A DNA stretch of 64,000 bases from Bacilli bacterium (GCA_022009835.1 CP091726.1:186001-250000), one strand, 5' to 3'. Counted from the first letter of the stretch, positions 33,340-46,267 are shown. The notes: generated by a model not told the origin, from the letters alone. Numbers and translations are program-made.

Positions 33340-34328
33340 ATGTTTAAAATTGGGAATATTAATATTAAAAATAATATTTGTTTGGCTCCGATGGCAGGGG
33401 TATCTAACCCGGCATATATGAAAATATGTGAAGAGATGGGTGTAGGTTATATGGTTACGGAACTTATGAGTGCTGAAGCTATTGTTAGAGGTAATAAAAA
33501 AACTTTTGATATGTTAAAAGGTATTAATGATATTAATGTTCCAGTTGCTATTCAAATATTTGGTTCAAATCCAGATACAATGGCAGAAGCTGCTGATATA
33601 TTAGTTAATGATTATGATGCAAAAAAATTATTGATATCAATATGGGGTGTCCTGTACCTAAGGTTGCAGTTAAATCTAATGCTGGTTCGGCATTACTTAA
33701 GGATATCGATAAGGTATATAGTATTGTAAAAAAAGTTGTTGATAGAGTTAATGTTCCGGTTACTGTTAAAATTAGAAGTGGTTGGGATAATAATAGTATT
33801 AATGCAGCGGATATTGCTAAAACTATTGAAAAGGCTGGTGCCTCTCTTATCTGTGTTCATGGTAGAACAAGAAGTCAAGGATATACTGGTAGTGTTAATT
33901 TAGATGTTATTAAAATGGTTAAGGAAAATGTTACTATTCCTGTTATCGGAAATGGTGATATAAGAGACATTGAAAGTGCAAAAAAAATGTTTTCTTATAC
34001 AGGTTGTGATGCTATTATGATTGGAAGAGCAGCACTTGGAAATCCTTGGATTATTAGAGAACTTGTCTCTTATTTTGAAGATGGTATTATTATTTCTAAA
34101 CCAACTTATGAAGAAAGGATTGATATGTGCTTTCATCATTTTGATTATTTAATGAAAACAAAAAGTGAAAGAACTGCTATTCTTGAAATGAGAAGTCATA
34201 TAGCATGGTATTTGAAAGGTATTAATGGTAGTACAGAAGTTAAGAAGGAGATATTTAAGGCAAATACGAGAGATGAGATTGAAAAAATATTAAATAACTA
34301 TTTGAAAAATATTAAAAATAGTATATAA
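33340..34328 (+). CDS. dus: tRNA-dihydrouridine synthase (DusB-like), frameshifted
   Basis: FMN enzyme that reduces uridine in the tRNA D-loop. MFKIGNINIKNNICLAPMAG VS carries the flavin-site APMAGVS; the catalytic Cys is in INMGCPVPKV (about 33640), then SNAGSALLKD, PVTVKIRSGWD, CVHGRTRSQGYTG, VIGNGDI and MIGRAALGNPW. The single clear break is in the A run near 33628. ATG 33340 follows CAGGTGA; a GTG at 33331 is part of that site. In Bacillus dusB (yacF) precedes lysS, as here with one gene between. Confidence 0.94.
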
Positions 34329-34350
34329 TATAGGTACAGGTGATTTTTTT

Positions 34351-34931
34351 ATGAAGGCAAAGTAAGAGAGTTTCTGCTTATGTTATTGATTATATTATCA
34401 TTATGATAGCACTTCTTGGTATTACTGCTAGTATGAATATTGGTAGTGATATCACTGATGATATAAATGATTTAACTAATGAGTATAGAAATGGTGAAAT
34501 TACTATAGAAGAATATACGGAGAAAGTATTACCTCTTAACTATGAGCTTACTAAGCGGAAACTTCCCGCCAATATTGCAACAGTGGTTGTATTTATTGGC
34601 TACTATGTTATTTTTGCTTACTTTAATAAAGGTCAGACTTTGGGTAAGAAGATTTGTAAAAATTAAAGTTGTTAATATTGATGGCAATAAACCTAGTATA
34701 TGGAATATGTTAATTAGAAGCTTGTTTATATATGGTATTATTACTTCTTTGTATAGTGTTATTAGTATTAACTTTTTAAACATGAAAGATTTTAATTATA
34801 GTGTTAGTGTAGTATCTGTTGTTGAAAGTATGATTCTTATTATCTGTACACTTATGATGTTATATAAAAAAGATGGTAGAGGATTACATGATATTATTGC
34901 TAAAACTAATGTAATAGGAGAGGAAAGATAA
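34351..34931 (+). CDS. RDD family membrane protein, frameshifted
   Basis: RDD proteins have about four membrane helices and an Arg-Asp-Asp-like first helix; function is mostly unknown. After a break at codon 4 (near 34361) the product reads KRVSAYVIDYIIIMIALLG, matching R-x-x-A-x-x-[IV]-D. A hydrophilic loop rich in Asp/Glu follows, then NIATVVVFIGYYVIFAYFNK GQTLGKKI, the conserved G-Q-T-L-G-K-K, and a C-terminal DGRGLHDIIAKT, equivalent to GLHD of the family. A second break is near 34660. AGGTGAT precedes ATG 34351; lysS follows in two bases. Confidence 0.85.
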
Positions 34932-34933
34932 TT

Positions 34934-36417
<1,484 letters not shown>

Positions 36418-36441
36418 TTATAAAACCAATAAAAATAAGGG

Positions 36442-36468
36442 GAAAAAAACTTGAGTTTTTCTTTTTTT
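36442..36468 (+). terminator. intrinsic terminator after lysS
   Basis: GAAAAA and TTTTTC pair around a short loop, followed by seven Ts. Confidence 0.65.
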
Positions 36469-36469
36469 A

Positions 36470-36497
36470 TTTACATTTACTTGTTTTGTGATATAAT
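36470..36497 (+). promoter_or_regulatory. promoter of the transporter gene at 36518
   Basis: TTTACA (36470-36475), a 16-base spacer and TATAAT (36492-36497), about 20 bases before the start codon. Confidence 0.7.
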
Positions 36498-36517
36498 TAT
36501 TGTTAGAGGAGGTTATT

Positions 36518-37986
36518 ATGAAAAAGCATAGTTTGTTTAAAGTAATTTTAATTGTTTTAGGTGCATTACTTGCAGTGGATGGTATTCTTGCTATTCTTGG
36601 ATATTTTGTTCCAGCATTAGAAGGTAAATATACAATGATTGCTCTTGGTGATGTTTTTCTTAATTTTGTTCAATCATTTTATTATTTCTTTGATACTGTA
36701 GTTTATCTATTAGTACTTGGAGCTTTTTTCATGGTGTTATTAGTGAAGTTCCAGCTTACAAGAAATTAGTTGATAATATTGCACAAAAAAAGTTAAGTCA
36801 CATAGTAAGTTATTTATTTTTTTATTGTTACTGCTTTTATTTGCAGTACTTACTTCAGTTACTGGACTTGTTAATGTTCTATTAGTTTTTTTGTACCATT
36901 TGTTGTGGCTATTATAACGTTGCTTGGTTATGATAAGCTTGTAGCTATTAGTTCTACTATTGTATCTATGTTAGTAGGATTTATTGGTGGAATATTTATT
37001 ACTTTTAGGGATCCTAACAGTTACTATGGTTATAGTGCTACTACTATAGAAAAGTTGACTGGTGTTACTGGTAATTCTATGTTATATGCTAGACTAGTAT
37101 TATTAGTATTTGGTACTGCTTTACTTATTTTCTTTATTAATAGATATATTAAAAATCTTGAAGAAAAGAAAGTTAAGTATGAGCTTAATGAAAGTAGTGA
37201 AGTAGTTGTATCTGAAGTAAAAGGCGATTATAAAAATATTAAAACATGGCCTATGATAGTTATGCTATCTGTAATACTTGTTATTTTAGTATTAGGATAC
37301 TTACCTTGGAACACTTTGTTTAATATAGATTGTTTTAGTAAGTTTAATGAATGGCTATTAGGACTTAAAATTGGAGAGTTTTCTATATTCTCTAATGTTG
37401 TATCTAGTAATGTATATGCCTTTGGTGAATGGGCTAGTTTAGGCTCATATATGTCAGTTATTATTACTTTGATTATATTTACATTAATTACTAAATTTGT
37501 GTATAAAATTAAGTTTAATGAAGTAATTGGTAACTTTGTTGCTGGTTCTAAGAAAATGATTGGTATCGTATTTTTTTAGTTGTTCTTACTTTTTGATATA
37601 CTTGTTTGTACTTATAATCATAGTTTTATGTCGACAATTATTACTTGGATTTCTGAATCTGCAGTTGGTCTTAATGTTGTCACTGCTGGTGCTATTAGTG
37701 CTATTGGTAGTTTACTACATACTGATTTATATTATGCTATTGCTGGTGTTTATTCACCTATGATAAGCTTAGTTGAAGATGAATCTATGTTGGCTACATA
37801 TGCTATGACTTTCCAAAGTATTTATGGTATTGTTTCTATTATTGGACCTACTAGTTTCCTTTTTAATAGTAGCACTTAAATATTTTTGATGTTCCATATA
37901 CTTCATGGGTTAAGTATATATGGAGATTTGTGTTAATGTTATTATTACTTGTAATACTTGTATTATTAGTAATGGCTTTAATATAA
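36518..37986 (+). CDS. multi-pass transporter of the YfcC/DcuC-like ion-transporter superfamily, frameshifted
   Basis: About 490 residues with at least ten hydrophobic segments. The opening MKKHSLFKVILIVLGALLAV gives helix 1; a hairpin with VYLLVLGAFFMVLL, then VTGLVNVLLVF and FVPFVVAIITLLGYDKLVA, resemble the first inverted half of YfcC proteins. The second half repeats that pattern after an Asn-rich cytoplasmic loop near 37160-37240. Substrate unknown; amino acids or small acids are typical for the family. Breaks at 36735, 36790, 36820, 36890, 37578 and 37860. AGAGGAGG precedes ATG 36518. Single-gene unit with its own promoter. Confidence 0.6.
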
Positions 37987-38097
37987 TAATTTAAAAATAT
38001 CTACTTTTGTAGGTATATGAAAAAGTAATTTTTCTTGTTTAAAAATTATTAAAAATATCTCATTATATTCATAGAATAAATGTGAAAGGGGAATATT

Positions 38098-40471
38098 ATG
38101 ATTGGTAATTTTAATGAGGAAGCACAATCTGTTTTAGTTAATGCAAGGGTGGAGATGATTAATTTAGGTCATCCTTATATTGGAACTGAACATCTTTTAC
38201 TTGCTATATTGAATAGTGATAGTAATATTTGTAATAGATTAGGTAATTATGGTCTTAATTATAATAATTTTAAGGATGAACTTTGTAAAATTATTGGTAC
38301 TACTGATAGAAAAAACGAGGTATTTTTATATACTCCTTTACTTAGAAAGGTTATTCAAAAATGCTATTATTGATAGTAAAGAGAATAATGATGGGGAGGT
38401 TTCTGTTGAACATTTGTTTTTTTCTATGTTAGAAGAAGGGGAAGGTATAGCTATTAGAATTATTATTGGTATGGGTATTGATATTGAGGAAATGTATGAT
38501 GATTTTTTTCTTCTAGTTTAATAAAAAGCAAAGAAAAAAAAAGAAACTTCTTATATATGATTTAGGAACTGATCTTATTTCTATGGCTAAAAATGGAGAG
38601 TTGGATCCTGTTATTGGTAGGGATAATGAGGTTAAAAGAGTTATGGAAATATTATGCAGAAGAACTAAAAATAATCCTATTTTAATAGGAGACGCTGGTG
38701 TTGGTAAAACAGCTATTGTTGAAGAACTTTCAAGACTTATTGCTGAAGAAAGTGTTCCTAATCAACTTATTGATAAAATTATTTCTCTTGATATGGCAAC
38801 GATGGTGGCAGGAACTAAATATCGTGGTGAGTTTGAGGAGAGAATGAAAAAGGTTATTAAGGAAATTGAAGATAATGATGATATAATTCTATTTATAGAT
38901 GAAATTCATACTTTAGTTGGGGCTGGAGGTGCTGAGGGTGCTATTGATGCTTCAAATATTTTAAAACCTGCTTTAGCAAGAGGAAAAATTAGATGTATAG
39001 GGGCTACTACTACTGAGGAATATAAGAAATTTATTGAAAAGGATTCGGCGTTAGAGAGAAGATTTCAAAAGATATTTGTTAATGAGCCTAGTGTTCAAGA
39101 AACAAAAAAAATTTTAATGAAAATAAAAGGTATTTATGAGAATTATCATAATGTTGTTATTAGTGATGATATAATTAATTCTATTGTTGATTTATCTGAA
39201 AAATATATTTTTGATAGAAATAGACCGGATAAGGAAATAGATATTTTAGATGAAGTTGCTTCTAGAGCTTTATTAAGAGGTGGCTTATATGATAATCAGA
39301 TTAGAGATATTAAAAAGAGAGATTAATAGATTAAATAAGGATAAAAATAGTTTTATTATTGATAATAATATTGATAAGGCTTATAATTTGAGGAAAAAAG
39401 AAACAGAACTTATGCTTAAGCTTAATGAGTTTGAAATTTCTAGTAAAAACGATAAGAATAAGGTAATAGTTAATGATATAGCTGCTGTTATAAGTAATAA
39501 AACGGGAGTTCCTATTTATGAGATTGTTTCTAATAGTAGTGATGTTAATGATATGGGAATTAAATTAAAGAATATTATTGTTGGTGAAGATAAGATTATT
39601 GATAATTTGATGGATATTACTAAAAGAATTAGATGTGGATATAATGATAGATGTTATTCTCTTTTTATTTGTAGGTTCTTCTGGGGTTGGGAAAAAGTAG
39701 ATTAGCTAAAAGAGTATGCTAAATTGTTAGTAGGAGATGATAATTTTATTAGAATGGATATGAGTGAGTATTCTGATGCCACTTCTGTTAATAAGATACT
39801 TGGTTCTTCGCCAGGATATATTGGTTATGATGATAATAAGAATATTTTGGAAGAAATTAGAAATAAACCTAATAGTGTTCTTTTTACTTGATGAAATTGA
39901 TAAGGCTCATCCTAATGTTATTAATTTGTTTTATCAGATACTTGAAGAGGGTAAAATTAAGAATTCTAAAGGTAGAGAAGTTAGATTTAATAATGTTGTT
40001 GTTATTATGACTTCAAATATTGGTTTTGAAAGAAATAACATTGGTTTTAATAAGAATGCTGATAGTAGTGTTATTTCTAATTTGAAAGAGTATTTTAATA
40101 CGGCTTTTATTAATAGGGTAGATAATATTCTTATTTTTGATAGGTTAGAAGAGACTGCTATTAGAGAGATTATTTTAAAGAGAATAGAGGATATTAAAAT
40201 TAAATATTCTAGTATTTGTATTATTATTGATAATAATGTTGTTAATGAACTTATTGAAAAATGTAACTTTTATGAATTTGGTGCTAGACGTGTTGATAAG
40301 ATTATTTCTAAATATATTGAAAATGTTATTATTGATGGGATTATTAGTGGTAGTAGTGAGGTATATATTAATTCTATTTATAATATATCACTAGTTAAAG
40401 TGATATTTTTTTATTCTACTGTTTCTTTTACATACATATTACTGTCAAGTCTTTGTACTACCTCTTTGTAG
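38098..40471 (+). CDS. clpC: ClpC-type AAA+ unfoldase, frameshifted
   Basis: Hsp100 ATPase that feeds proteins to ClpP. N-domain: [20 protein letters not shown] and [13 protein letters not shown]. First AAA+ domain: Walker [15 protein letters not shown] (about 38690), Walker [22 protein letters not shown] (about 38890-38945). Coiled M-domain after 39300. Second AAA+: GSSGVGKSRLAK (about 39680), [13 protein letters not shown] and TSNIGFERN. Breaks near 38355, 38510, 39320, 39665, 39695, 39710 and 39885. As read the frame runs through a terminator hairpin (40385-40413) into the facing gene, so the true stop is probably about 40394. ctsR, mcsA and mcsB, usual partners after lysS in Bacillus, are absent here. 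Confidence 0.92.
40385..40413. terminator. terminator between clpC and the facing capA-like gene
   Basis: ATATCACT (40385-40392) and AGTGATAT (40399-40406) pair over AGTTAA, followed by seven Ts on the plus strand. Confidence 0.8.
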
Positions 40472-41669
40472 GTATTATATACGGATTTATAACTTGGTAA
40501 GTACGTTTTTATTTCTGGATTAGAGAAAGGTATTACTTTAAATCCTCTCCAGGTTGCTTGGTTGTAGTAGTTATATATTAATTCGTTTTCTACATTAGTT
40601 ATTTTTATATTTTTATCTTTTCCTTTTTCTGTTTTTTCTATTTTTAGGTTAGTCATTAGACCGACAGTACATTTATAGTTTGTACATGTGCTTTGATTTT
40701 GGTATTGAGCGGATAAGAAATTTCCTAATGAATATATTACTAAGGTATTGCCTATCCATGTTACTGGCTGTATTACATGAGGATGGGTACCTATTATGAT
40801 ATCTACCCCTAGAGAAGATAGGTAATTTGCCATATCTTTTTCATATTCGGTTGGATTATGAGTATACTCTACACCCCAGTGCATGGCTACGATTAGGACA
40901 TCTACTTTGTCTCTTACCTTATCAATATCTTCTTTTACTTGTTTCTTATATGCTTGATATTTTGTATCCTTCTCTGGATTATTAATATTATCTATATCTG
41001 TAGGCCATACATTTACTAAGTAATCATTTGGTACTTGCATGCCATTAGTACCATAAGTATAGTTTAACATTGTATAGGTAATATTGTTTTTTTCTTTTAT
41101 TTTTATTTCGTTTCTTTCTTCTTCACTACAATAACTACCTGCGGTTAAAACGTTTTCTTTTGAGTTCCAGTATTTACATGAATTTTCTACGGCCTTTTTA
41201 CCACTATCCATAGTATGATTAGTGGCTAGACTTACTAAATTAAATCCTGCATCAATCATGGCATCTCCAGCTTCATATGGAGAATTGAAAGTTGGAAAGT
41301 CTTTTAATCCTAGTTCTGTTCCTCCTAAGATTGTTTCTTGATTGTAGTAGCCAATATCATAGTTTGATACTATTTCTTTGATATTGGTTATCATTGGCTT
41401 GAAATCATATCCGTTATAATTTGCATGTTTATTTGCATCTTTGTATACTGATGAATGAATTAGGTTATCTCCAACTGCTATTAGGGATAGTTCATAATGT
41501 TTTTTTCTTTTTCTTCAATATTTGGTTTTTATTTCATTATTAGTAGGAGTTTTTTTCTTTTGTTAGTAATTTATATGTTGGATAGGATAATAGTCCTATT
41601 ATTAATATTATTATTAGAGATATTTTTAAATTCTTTTTAGTTTTTCTTTTTCTTCTTCTTTTTATTCAT
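40411..41669 (-). CDS. CapA family (PgsA-like) metallophosphatase-fold protein, frameshifted
   Basis: Membrane-anchored extracellular enzyme of the CapA family, named for poly-gamma-glutamate synthesis but broader in role. Lys-rich start MNKKKKKKK, one membrane helix (about 41640-41580), linker, then LIAVGDNLIHSSVYKD, IGYYNQETILGG, SLATNHTMDSGKKAVEN, VLIVAMHWGVEYTHNP and IIIGTHPHVIQPV, all CapA metal-site motifs. Breaks near 41625, 41550 and 41500. The start at 41669 follows AGGTGG on the minus strand. Last gene of the minus-strand surface cluster 40411-44127, though a terminator at 41716-41746 sits before it. Confidence 0.88.
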
Positions 41670-41715
41670 TTTTACCACCTTACTATATTAGTATAACAAA
41701 TGTATTTTTATTTTG

Positions 41716-41746
41716 TAAATGAAAAAAAGCTTATGTTTTTTTAATA
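41716..41746 (-). terminator. terminator after the NAGPA-domain gene
   Basis: On the minus strand AAAAGCTTAT pairs with ATAAGCTTTT, then Ts. It overlaps the stop codon of the glycosidase gene and suggests reduced read-through into the CapA-like gene. Confidence 0.75.
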
Positions 41747-42786
41747 AGCTTTTAGTCTATTAATCCCCCAACCGGTTACGACATATCTTCCACCTTGTCT
41801 TTTAGCTGCTGGTGGCGGGTTATTATATAATTTACCATTTACAACTAGACTTGATGATTGTCCGCCATCTAGATTAGCGGCATTATATGCTCCATATCTT
41901 TGAAGTACATCAACCATATCTTGCAGACTAGCACCATTTATATAGTTTTCACCATCTACTACTAAGAAGAGTATTATTCCATCTTTTGTTTGTCCAATGG
42001 CTACTCTTGGTGCTTGACCCCATGGGTCTCCGACTATTTCTAGTGGTTTTTCCATTTTACTATTAAGAATGGGCCAAATATCATGGCATCATTTACACCT
42101 GCTGCTAAGGCTTCGTTAGCGGTAGCATTTGACATTATTTTAGTTTGCCGTCTTTTGTTAGACCTATTACATTGTCTCTAGTGGTATCTGCAGTATCTTT
42201 TCCCCATGTTATTTCGCCATCTTGAATTACTATTCCCATTGGAATATCTGAACCATAGCCTTCATCTTGGAAGCCACCACCGTTTATACAAACGGATGCG
42301 TTATATCTTGGACACATAGTTAATATTCTTTCTCCTTTGCCACCAACATTGAATTGTTTAGTTGATATTAGTCTTACTTTTTCTGGTTTATAGATGGCTA
42401 CTAGGTAACCTTTTGATGTTCCTATTTTTAGATTTATTATTTTGTAGGAGTCATCTGGGTTATCTCTAGTAAATAGTTCTTCTTCATATTTATCTTTGTA
42501 TTTTGTTTTTTCTTTAGTATTTATTATTACATCATCAGTATTAGCGTCTTCATCTATAGTTACAAAAATAACTACTGTTTGCTATTTTATCAATTGTTTT
42601 TGACTATAGAAGATATTGGCAAAGTATTGGTGAGACATTGTTTTTTTAGAGCGGTATTTTACATACATATTTCTTACTTTGTCCCAAAGGTCCATACATT
42701 ATTATGAAACAGGCTATGGCTAATATATCTAAAATGATAAATACTATTGTTGTTTTATATATTTTTTGGCTATTTCTTTTTCTCAT
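41741..42786 (-). CDS. phosphodiester glycosidase (NAGPA-domain) exported protein, frameshifted
   Basis: N-terminal membrane anchor (about 42765-42700: TTIVFIILDILAIACFIIMY), extracellular linker, then a NAGPA domain: VCINGGGFQDEGYGSDIPMG (about 42290-42235), NVIGLTKDGKL, PRVAIGQTKDGIILFLVVDG, and the C-terminal ANLDGGQSSSLVVNGKL (about 41885-41830). The family cleaves GlcNAc phosphodiesters and is common beside surface-polymer genes. Breaks near 42640, 42565, 42135 and 42060. Its ribosome-binding site AGGTGG lies in the last codons of the upstream gene, and ATG 42786 is one base from that gene's stop: strong coupling. Confidence 0.87.
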
Positions 42787-42787
42787 T

Positions 42788-44127
42788 TTATTCCACCTCG
42801 TAAGGACTATCTATAAGACCGTTTCCTTTTGTTAATAGGGCTTTATCTAAAGATATAACTGGAATTATTCTTAAGTTGGTTGTTGACGCTTTATTATATA
42901 CTTTATAATCATCTTGCATTACATATACTTGGTTATTATCTTTTGCTACTCCTGTTGATAAAAAGTAGTTAGTGTTAGTACTATTTAAGAAGATATTTCC
43001 AATGCTTAATATTGCTATCTTAGTGTCTACTGTTGTTTCTAATACTTTTGTATAATTATAGTCTGTATTGGAGTTGTATATGCCATTTGCAAATTTATTT
43101 TTCTTTTTATTTTATCTTTATAACTTAAGGTATTTAGATATGTTTTATTTAAATAATAAGCTAACGATCCTTTTTTTAGTATCATTGTGATAATAACCAT
43201 TAGTAGAGTATTTATATTTTTACTTCACTTCCATTAGTAGTTAGATAGTTATCTAATGATAATTTTACAGTATTATCTTCTATACTATAGATTCTCCATA
43301 AATCATTATCTAGTTTTTACATATCCTCCTAATAATCCTTGTTCTTCTTCAAAGGTATAAGGATTATCTTTTTGTTCCATTTCCTTCTTTTAATATTGTA
43401 GTATTTTTAATTGTTATTACTGGTTTAATTCCTAATATATCTGTTTCTTCGGATGTGTTTGTTTTACCAGTATTATCAATGTATATTAATTTGCTTTCTT
43501 TGCTCATATTTGATAAATAGAAGTATTCATTATTGTTAATAAAACCTTTGTTACCACTTGTGTTTACATAATCATATATTGATGGTAATGTTATATAGGT
43601 GTCTTCTACTTTATCTTTACATGTTATGTTTTTAGTATCTACTACAATATCTTTACATGTTCTTGTGTATGTTAGATATTTTTTAATATTATTCAGATTT
43701 GTTTCTAATATACCTGTATTTTTCATCAGATATATTTAACCATTTATTAATATAGGTTTTTAAAATTCTTTAGCTGTACCTGGATTTAATGGTGTTAGTG
43801 AATTATCTGATATAATGGTTACTGTTTTATCTGTGTTTACTTTTTATTATTCTCCATAATAGATTTGAGTATTTTTATGTAGTTATTTTCTGTTTCTCCA
43901 GTGAAATAGTATTCATCATTTATTTGTTTGAATAATTCATTATCTTTGTTGTCATCTTTGATATTGTCTGCTAGAACTGTTATTTTTTCTATTTTATTAT
44001 TTGCTATATATAATTTTAGGAATCTTGTTCCATAGAATATACAGCAGGCTAAGATAAACATAGCGCTTATTAAATTAAATAGTTTTTGAAAATTTATTTT
44101 TCTTTTTTTATTTACTTCTTTTTTCAC
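42788..44127 (-). CDS. membrane-anchored extracellular protein with P-V-I...G-N-G repeats, frameshifted
   Basis: No enzyme family recognised. GTG 44127 opens a basic tail, then one membrane helix (LFNLISAMFILACCIFYGT). The extracellular part has two copies of a motif, DILGIKPVITIKNTTILKEG and LRIIPVISLDKALLTKGNG, the latter ending GLIDSPYEVE. Such P-V-I-x-[IL] and G-x-G-T-x-x-x-P-Y modules occur in surface repeat proteins of gut Firmicutes; the binding partner is unknown. Breaks at 43840, 43765, 43730, 43385, 43320, 43220, 43180 and 43110. First gene of the minus-strand cluster with NAGPA and CapA-like genes. Confidence 0.6.
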
Positions 44128-44280
44128 TTCATCATCCCTTCTTTATCTTTTTATTATATCAAATGATATGTTTTTTTACAAGGCACTATGTTAAAATTAT
44201 AAAATAAAATTTAAAAATGTATAATATATTAATTTACTTAAAATTAAATTAATGCTATAATGTGAATATGGAGTGATTAT

Positions 44281-44477
44281 ATGAATTATAATTTAGGTGA
44301 TATAGTTACTATGAAAAAAAGTTCATCCTTGTGGGTGTTATGATTTTGAAATTATTAGATTAGGAGCAGATATTAAAATTAAAATGTATTAAATGTTCTA
44401 GGGTTATTATGTTACCGAGAGTAGAATTTAATAAAAAAATTAAAAAGGTGGTATATAATGAAAAAGAAAAAGATTAG
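44281..44477 (+). CDS. DUF951 family protein (YyzM-like), frameshifted
   Basis: Short conserved protein. After removing indels it reads MNYNLGDIVTMKK then HPCGCYDFEIIRLGADIKIK and MLPRVEFNKKIKKVV, the DUF951 signature with HPCG, G-A-D-[IV]-K-I-K-C and [IV]MLPR. Two or three Cys may bind metal. Breaks near 44320 and 44377. ATG 44281 follows GGAGTGA. In Bacillus the homologue precedes ychF; here AbgT, the RNA locus and pnuC separate them. Its stop (44477) lies inside the start of the AbgT gene. Function unknown. Confidence 0.82.
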
Positions 44478-46004
44478 ACTTCATCCGGCGTTAGTGTTTT
44501 TGATACTTACACTTGGTATTATGATTATTAGTAGTATTGGTAGTATTCTTAATTTAGAGACTAGTTATTATGTTGTTAATGAGGCTACTGGTGATTTGAA
44601 TAGTCAGGTTGTTAATATTAATAATTTGTTTAATAGGACTGGTCTTCAATATTTGATTAGTAATATGCTTAATAATTTTCTTAATTTTGCTCCTTTAGGT
44701 AATTTGATTATTGGTTTACTTGGAGTAGGGGTTGCTTATAAGTCGAGGATTTCTTAATTCTTTATTTAAAATGATTAGAGAAAAGGTTCCTAGAAAGTTT
44801 TTTTAACATTTATTGTTGTGTTACTTGGTATTATTTTTCAATGTTTTTATGAGGTTGGATATGTAATTCTTATACCACTTGCGGCGATATTATTTATGAA
44901 TCTTGGTAGACATCCTTCGGCTGGTATTTGTGCGGCTTTTTCTGGAATTACTTTCGGATATGGGGCTAATGTTGTTATTAATAGATTTGATTCGATGTTA
45001 ACTTTGTATTCTAATAAGGCTAGTACTATATTGGATTCTTCTTATAATGTTAATTTATATGGCAATATTATTTTTACCGCTATTAGTATGATACTAGTGG
45101 CTTATGTTGGTATGGTTATTACAGAAAGATTTATTATTCCTAAACTTGGTAAGTATTATTTTGATGAGGAAGAACCTTCCCAGGAGGGAGTTCCTAGTAA
45201 AAAGGAAAGAAAGGGTGTTATTCTTTCTTTAGGTGCTACTTTTATTGCGGTTTTTATTACTTATTTATTGTATTATTAAAGGTCTTCCTTTTTCGGGATT
45301 ATTTCTTGATTTAAGTCAAAATAAATATGTTGATATGTTATTTGGTGAAGGCTCTTACTTTTATCAGGGTTCAGTTACTATCTTTTTCTTTCTTACTTAT
45401 TTTTTTAGTTCTTTAATATATGGTATTAGAGTTGGAACTATTGACGATAATAGGGATTTAGTAGATGGTATGAGTTATTATCTTAAAGATGTTGCTTCTC
45501 TTCTTGTTCTTATTTTTCTTTGCTTCACAGTTTTTGGTTTGATATTTAAAGAAACTAATATTGGGTTATTTATTGTAGCTTCTTTATCTGAACTTCTTAA
45601 TAATTTTTCAATTTACTGGTCTATTATTAGTAGTTGTTACTTTCTTAGTAGTGGCTATTTCTACTTTCTTTGTGCCAATGGCATCTACAAAATGGGCAAT
45701 GTTATCTCCAGTTATTGTACCAATGTTTATGCAAAGTTCGATGACGCCTGAGTTTGCTGAAGCGGTATTTAGGGCTGCGGATAGTAGTGTTAAGGGTCTT
45801 ACTCCGATATTTAGTTACTTTGTTATTTTGATTGGATTCTTACATATTTATAATAAGAGAAAGAATGATGTTATTACGATAGCGGATGCTATGAGTTTAA
45901 TGGTACCTTATGCTATAGCTTTTACTATTTTATGGCTTATTATTATATTAGCCTTTTATATTATTGGTATTCCTATTGGTATTGGTACTGGGGTTATGTT
46001 ATAA
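44458..46004 (+). CDS. AbgT family transporter, frameshifted
   Basis: AbgT proteins import p-aminobenzoyl-glutamate or export sulfonamides by proton motive force. The product, about 515 residues, starts KIRLHPALVFLILTLGIMII with helix 1, then NFAPLGNLIIGLLGVGVA, FYEVGYVILIPLAAILFMNL, GRHPSAGICAAFSGITFGY (family signature), and in the second half STFFVPMASTKWAMLSPVIV, with the conserved P-x-x-S-x-K-W. The C-terminal helices end GIGTGVML. Breaks near 44750, 44803, 45280 and 45605. AAAGGTGG precedes ATG 44458. A terminator follows at 46011. Confidence 0.9.
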
Positions 46005-46010
46005 ATAAGA

Positions 46011-46034
46011 GTTATACTTTATGTATAGCTTTTT
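46011..46034 (+). terminator. intrinsic terminator after the AbgT gene
   Basis: GTTATAC (46011-46017) pairs with GTATAGC (46023-46029) with one G-U pair, followed by TTTTT. A second hairpin GATTATG/CATAATC with a T tract lies near 46068-46108. Confidence 0.7.
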
Positions 46035-46150
46035 ATATCTTTAAAAAGCCTAGGTCATTTTAAAGAGATTATGAACCTATAATTTTCATAATCAATAATT
46101 TTTTTAGGTATGTATTTATGCTTATTTATGATAGATATGGCTGATATATT

Positions 46151-46236
46151 ATTGATAGACAGGTATTGGCTAGCAATAACACTGGAAGACGATAGGCTGA
46201 AAGTGAATAAAAAAATAATATTTAATTACTGTTTTT
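46151..46236 (+). ncRNA. candidate small RNA, copy 2: tandem A-G-mismatch hairpins plus terminator
   Basis: Hairpin A (46151-46177): ATTGATAGAC and GGCTAGCAAT pair with two A-G mismatches four positions apart, loop AGGTATT. Hairpin B (46180-46205): CACT-GGA-AGAC, loop GATA, GGCT-GAA-AGTG, with tandem G-A/A-G pairs in the middle and the same AGAC/GGCT top. AGTGAATAAA (46202-46211) then pairs with TTTAATTACT (46221-46230) before GTTTTT, a terminator that shares AGTG with hairpin B, so the two exclude each other. The pnuC promoter is downstream at 46241, so this is not its leader. The 5' end is not defined. Confidence 0.5.
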
Positions 46237-46240
46237 AAGA

Positions 46241-46267
46241 TTGTAATATATGGCTTTTTGGTATAAT
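46241..46267 (+). promoter_or_regulatory. promoter of pnuC
   Basis: TTGTAA (46241-46246) and TATAAT (46262-46267) with a 15-base spacer. The same TTGTAATATATGGC...GGTATAAT string recurs before ychF with a 17-base spacer. Confidence 0.65.

Noticed and set aside
46105..46240. A vitamin riboswitch (NAD-II, TPP) for pnuC
   Set aside because: A terminator-like stem and then a separate promoter (46241-46267) lie between it and pnuC, and no TPP consensus is present; I could not match a NAD-II consensus from memory.
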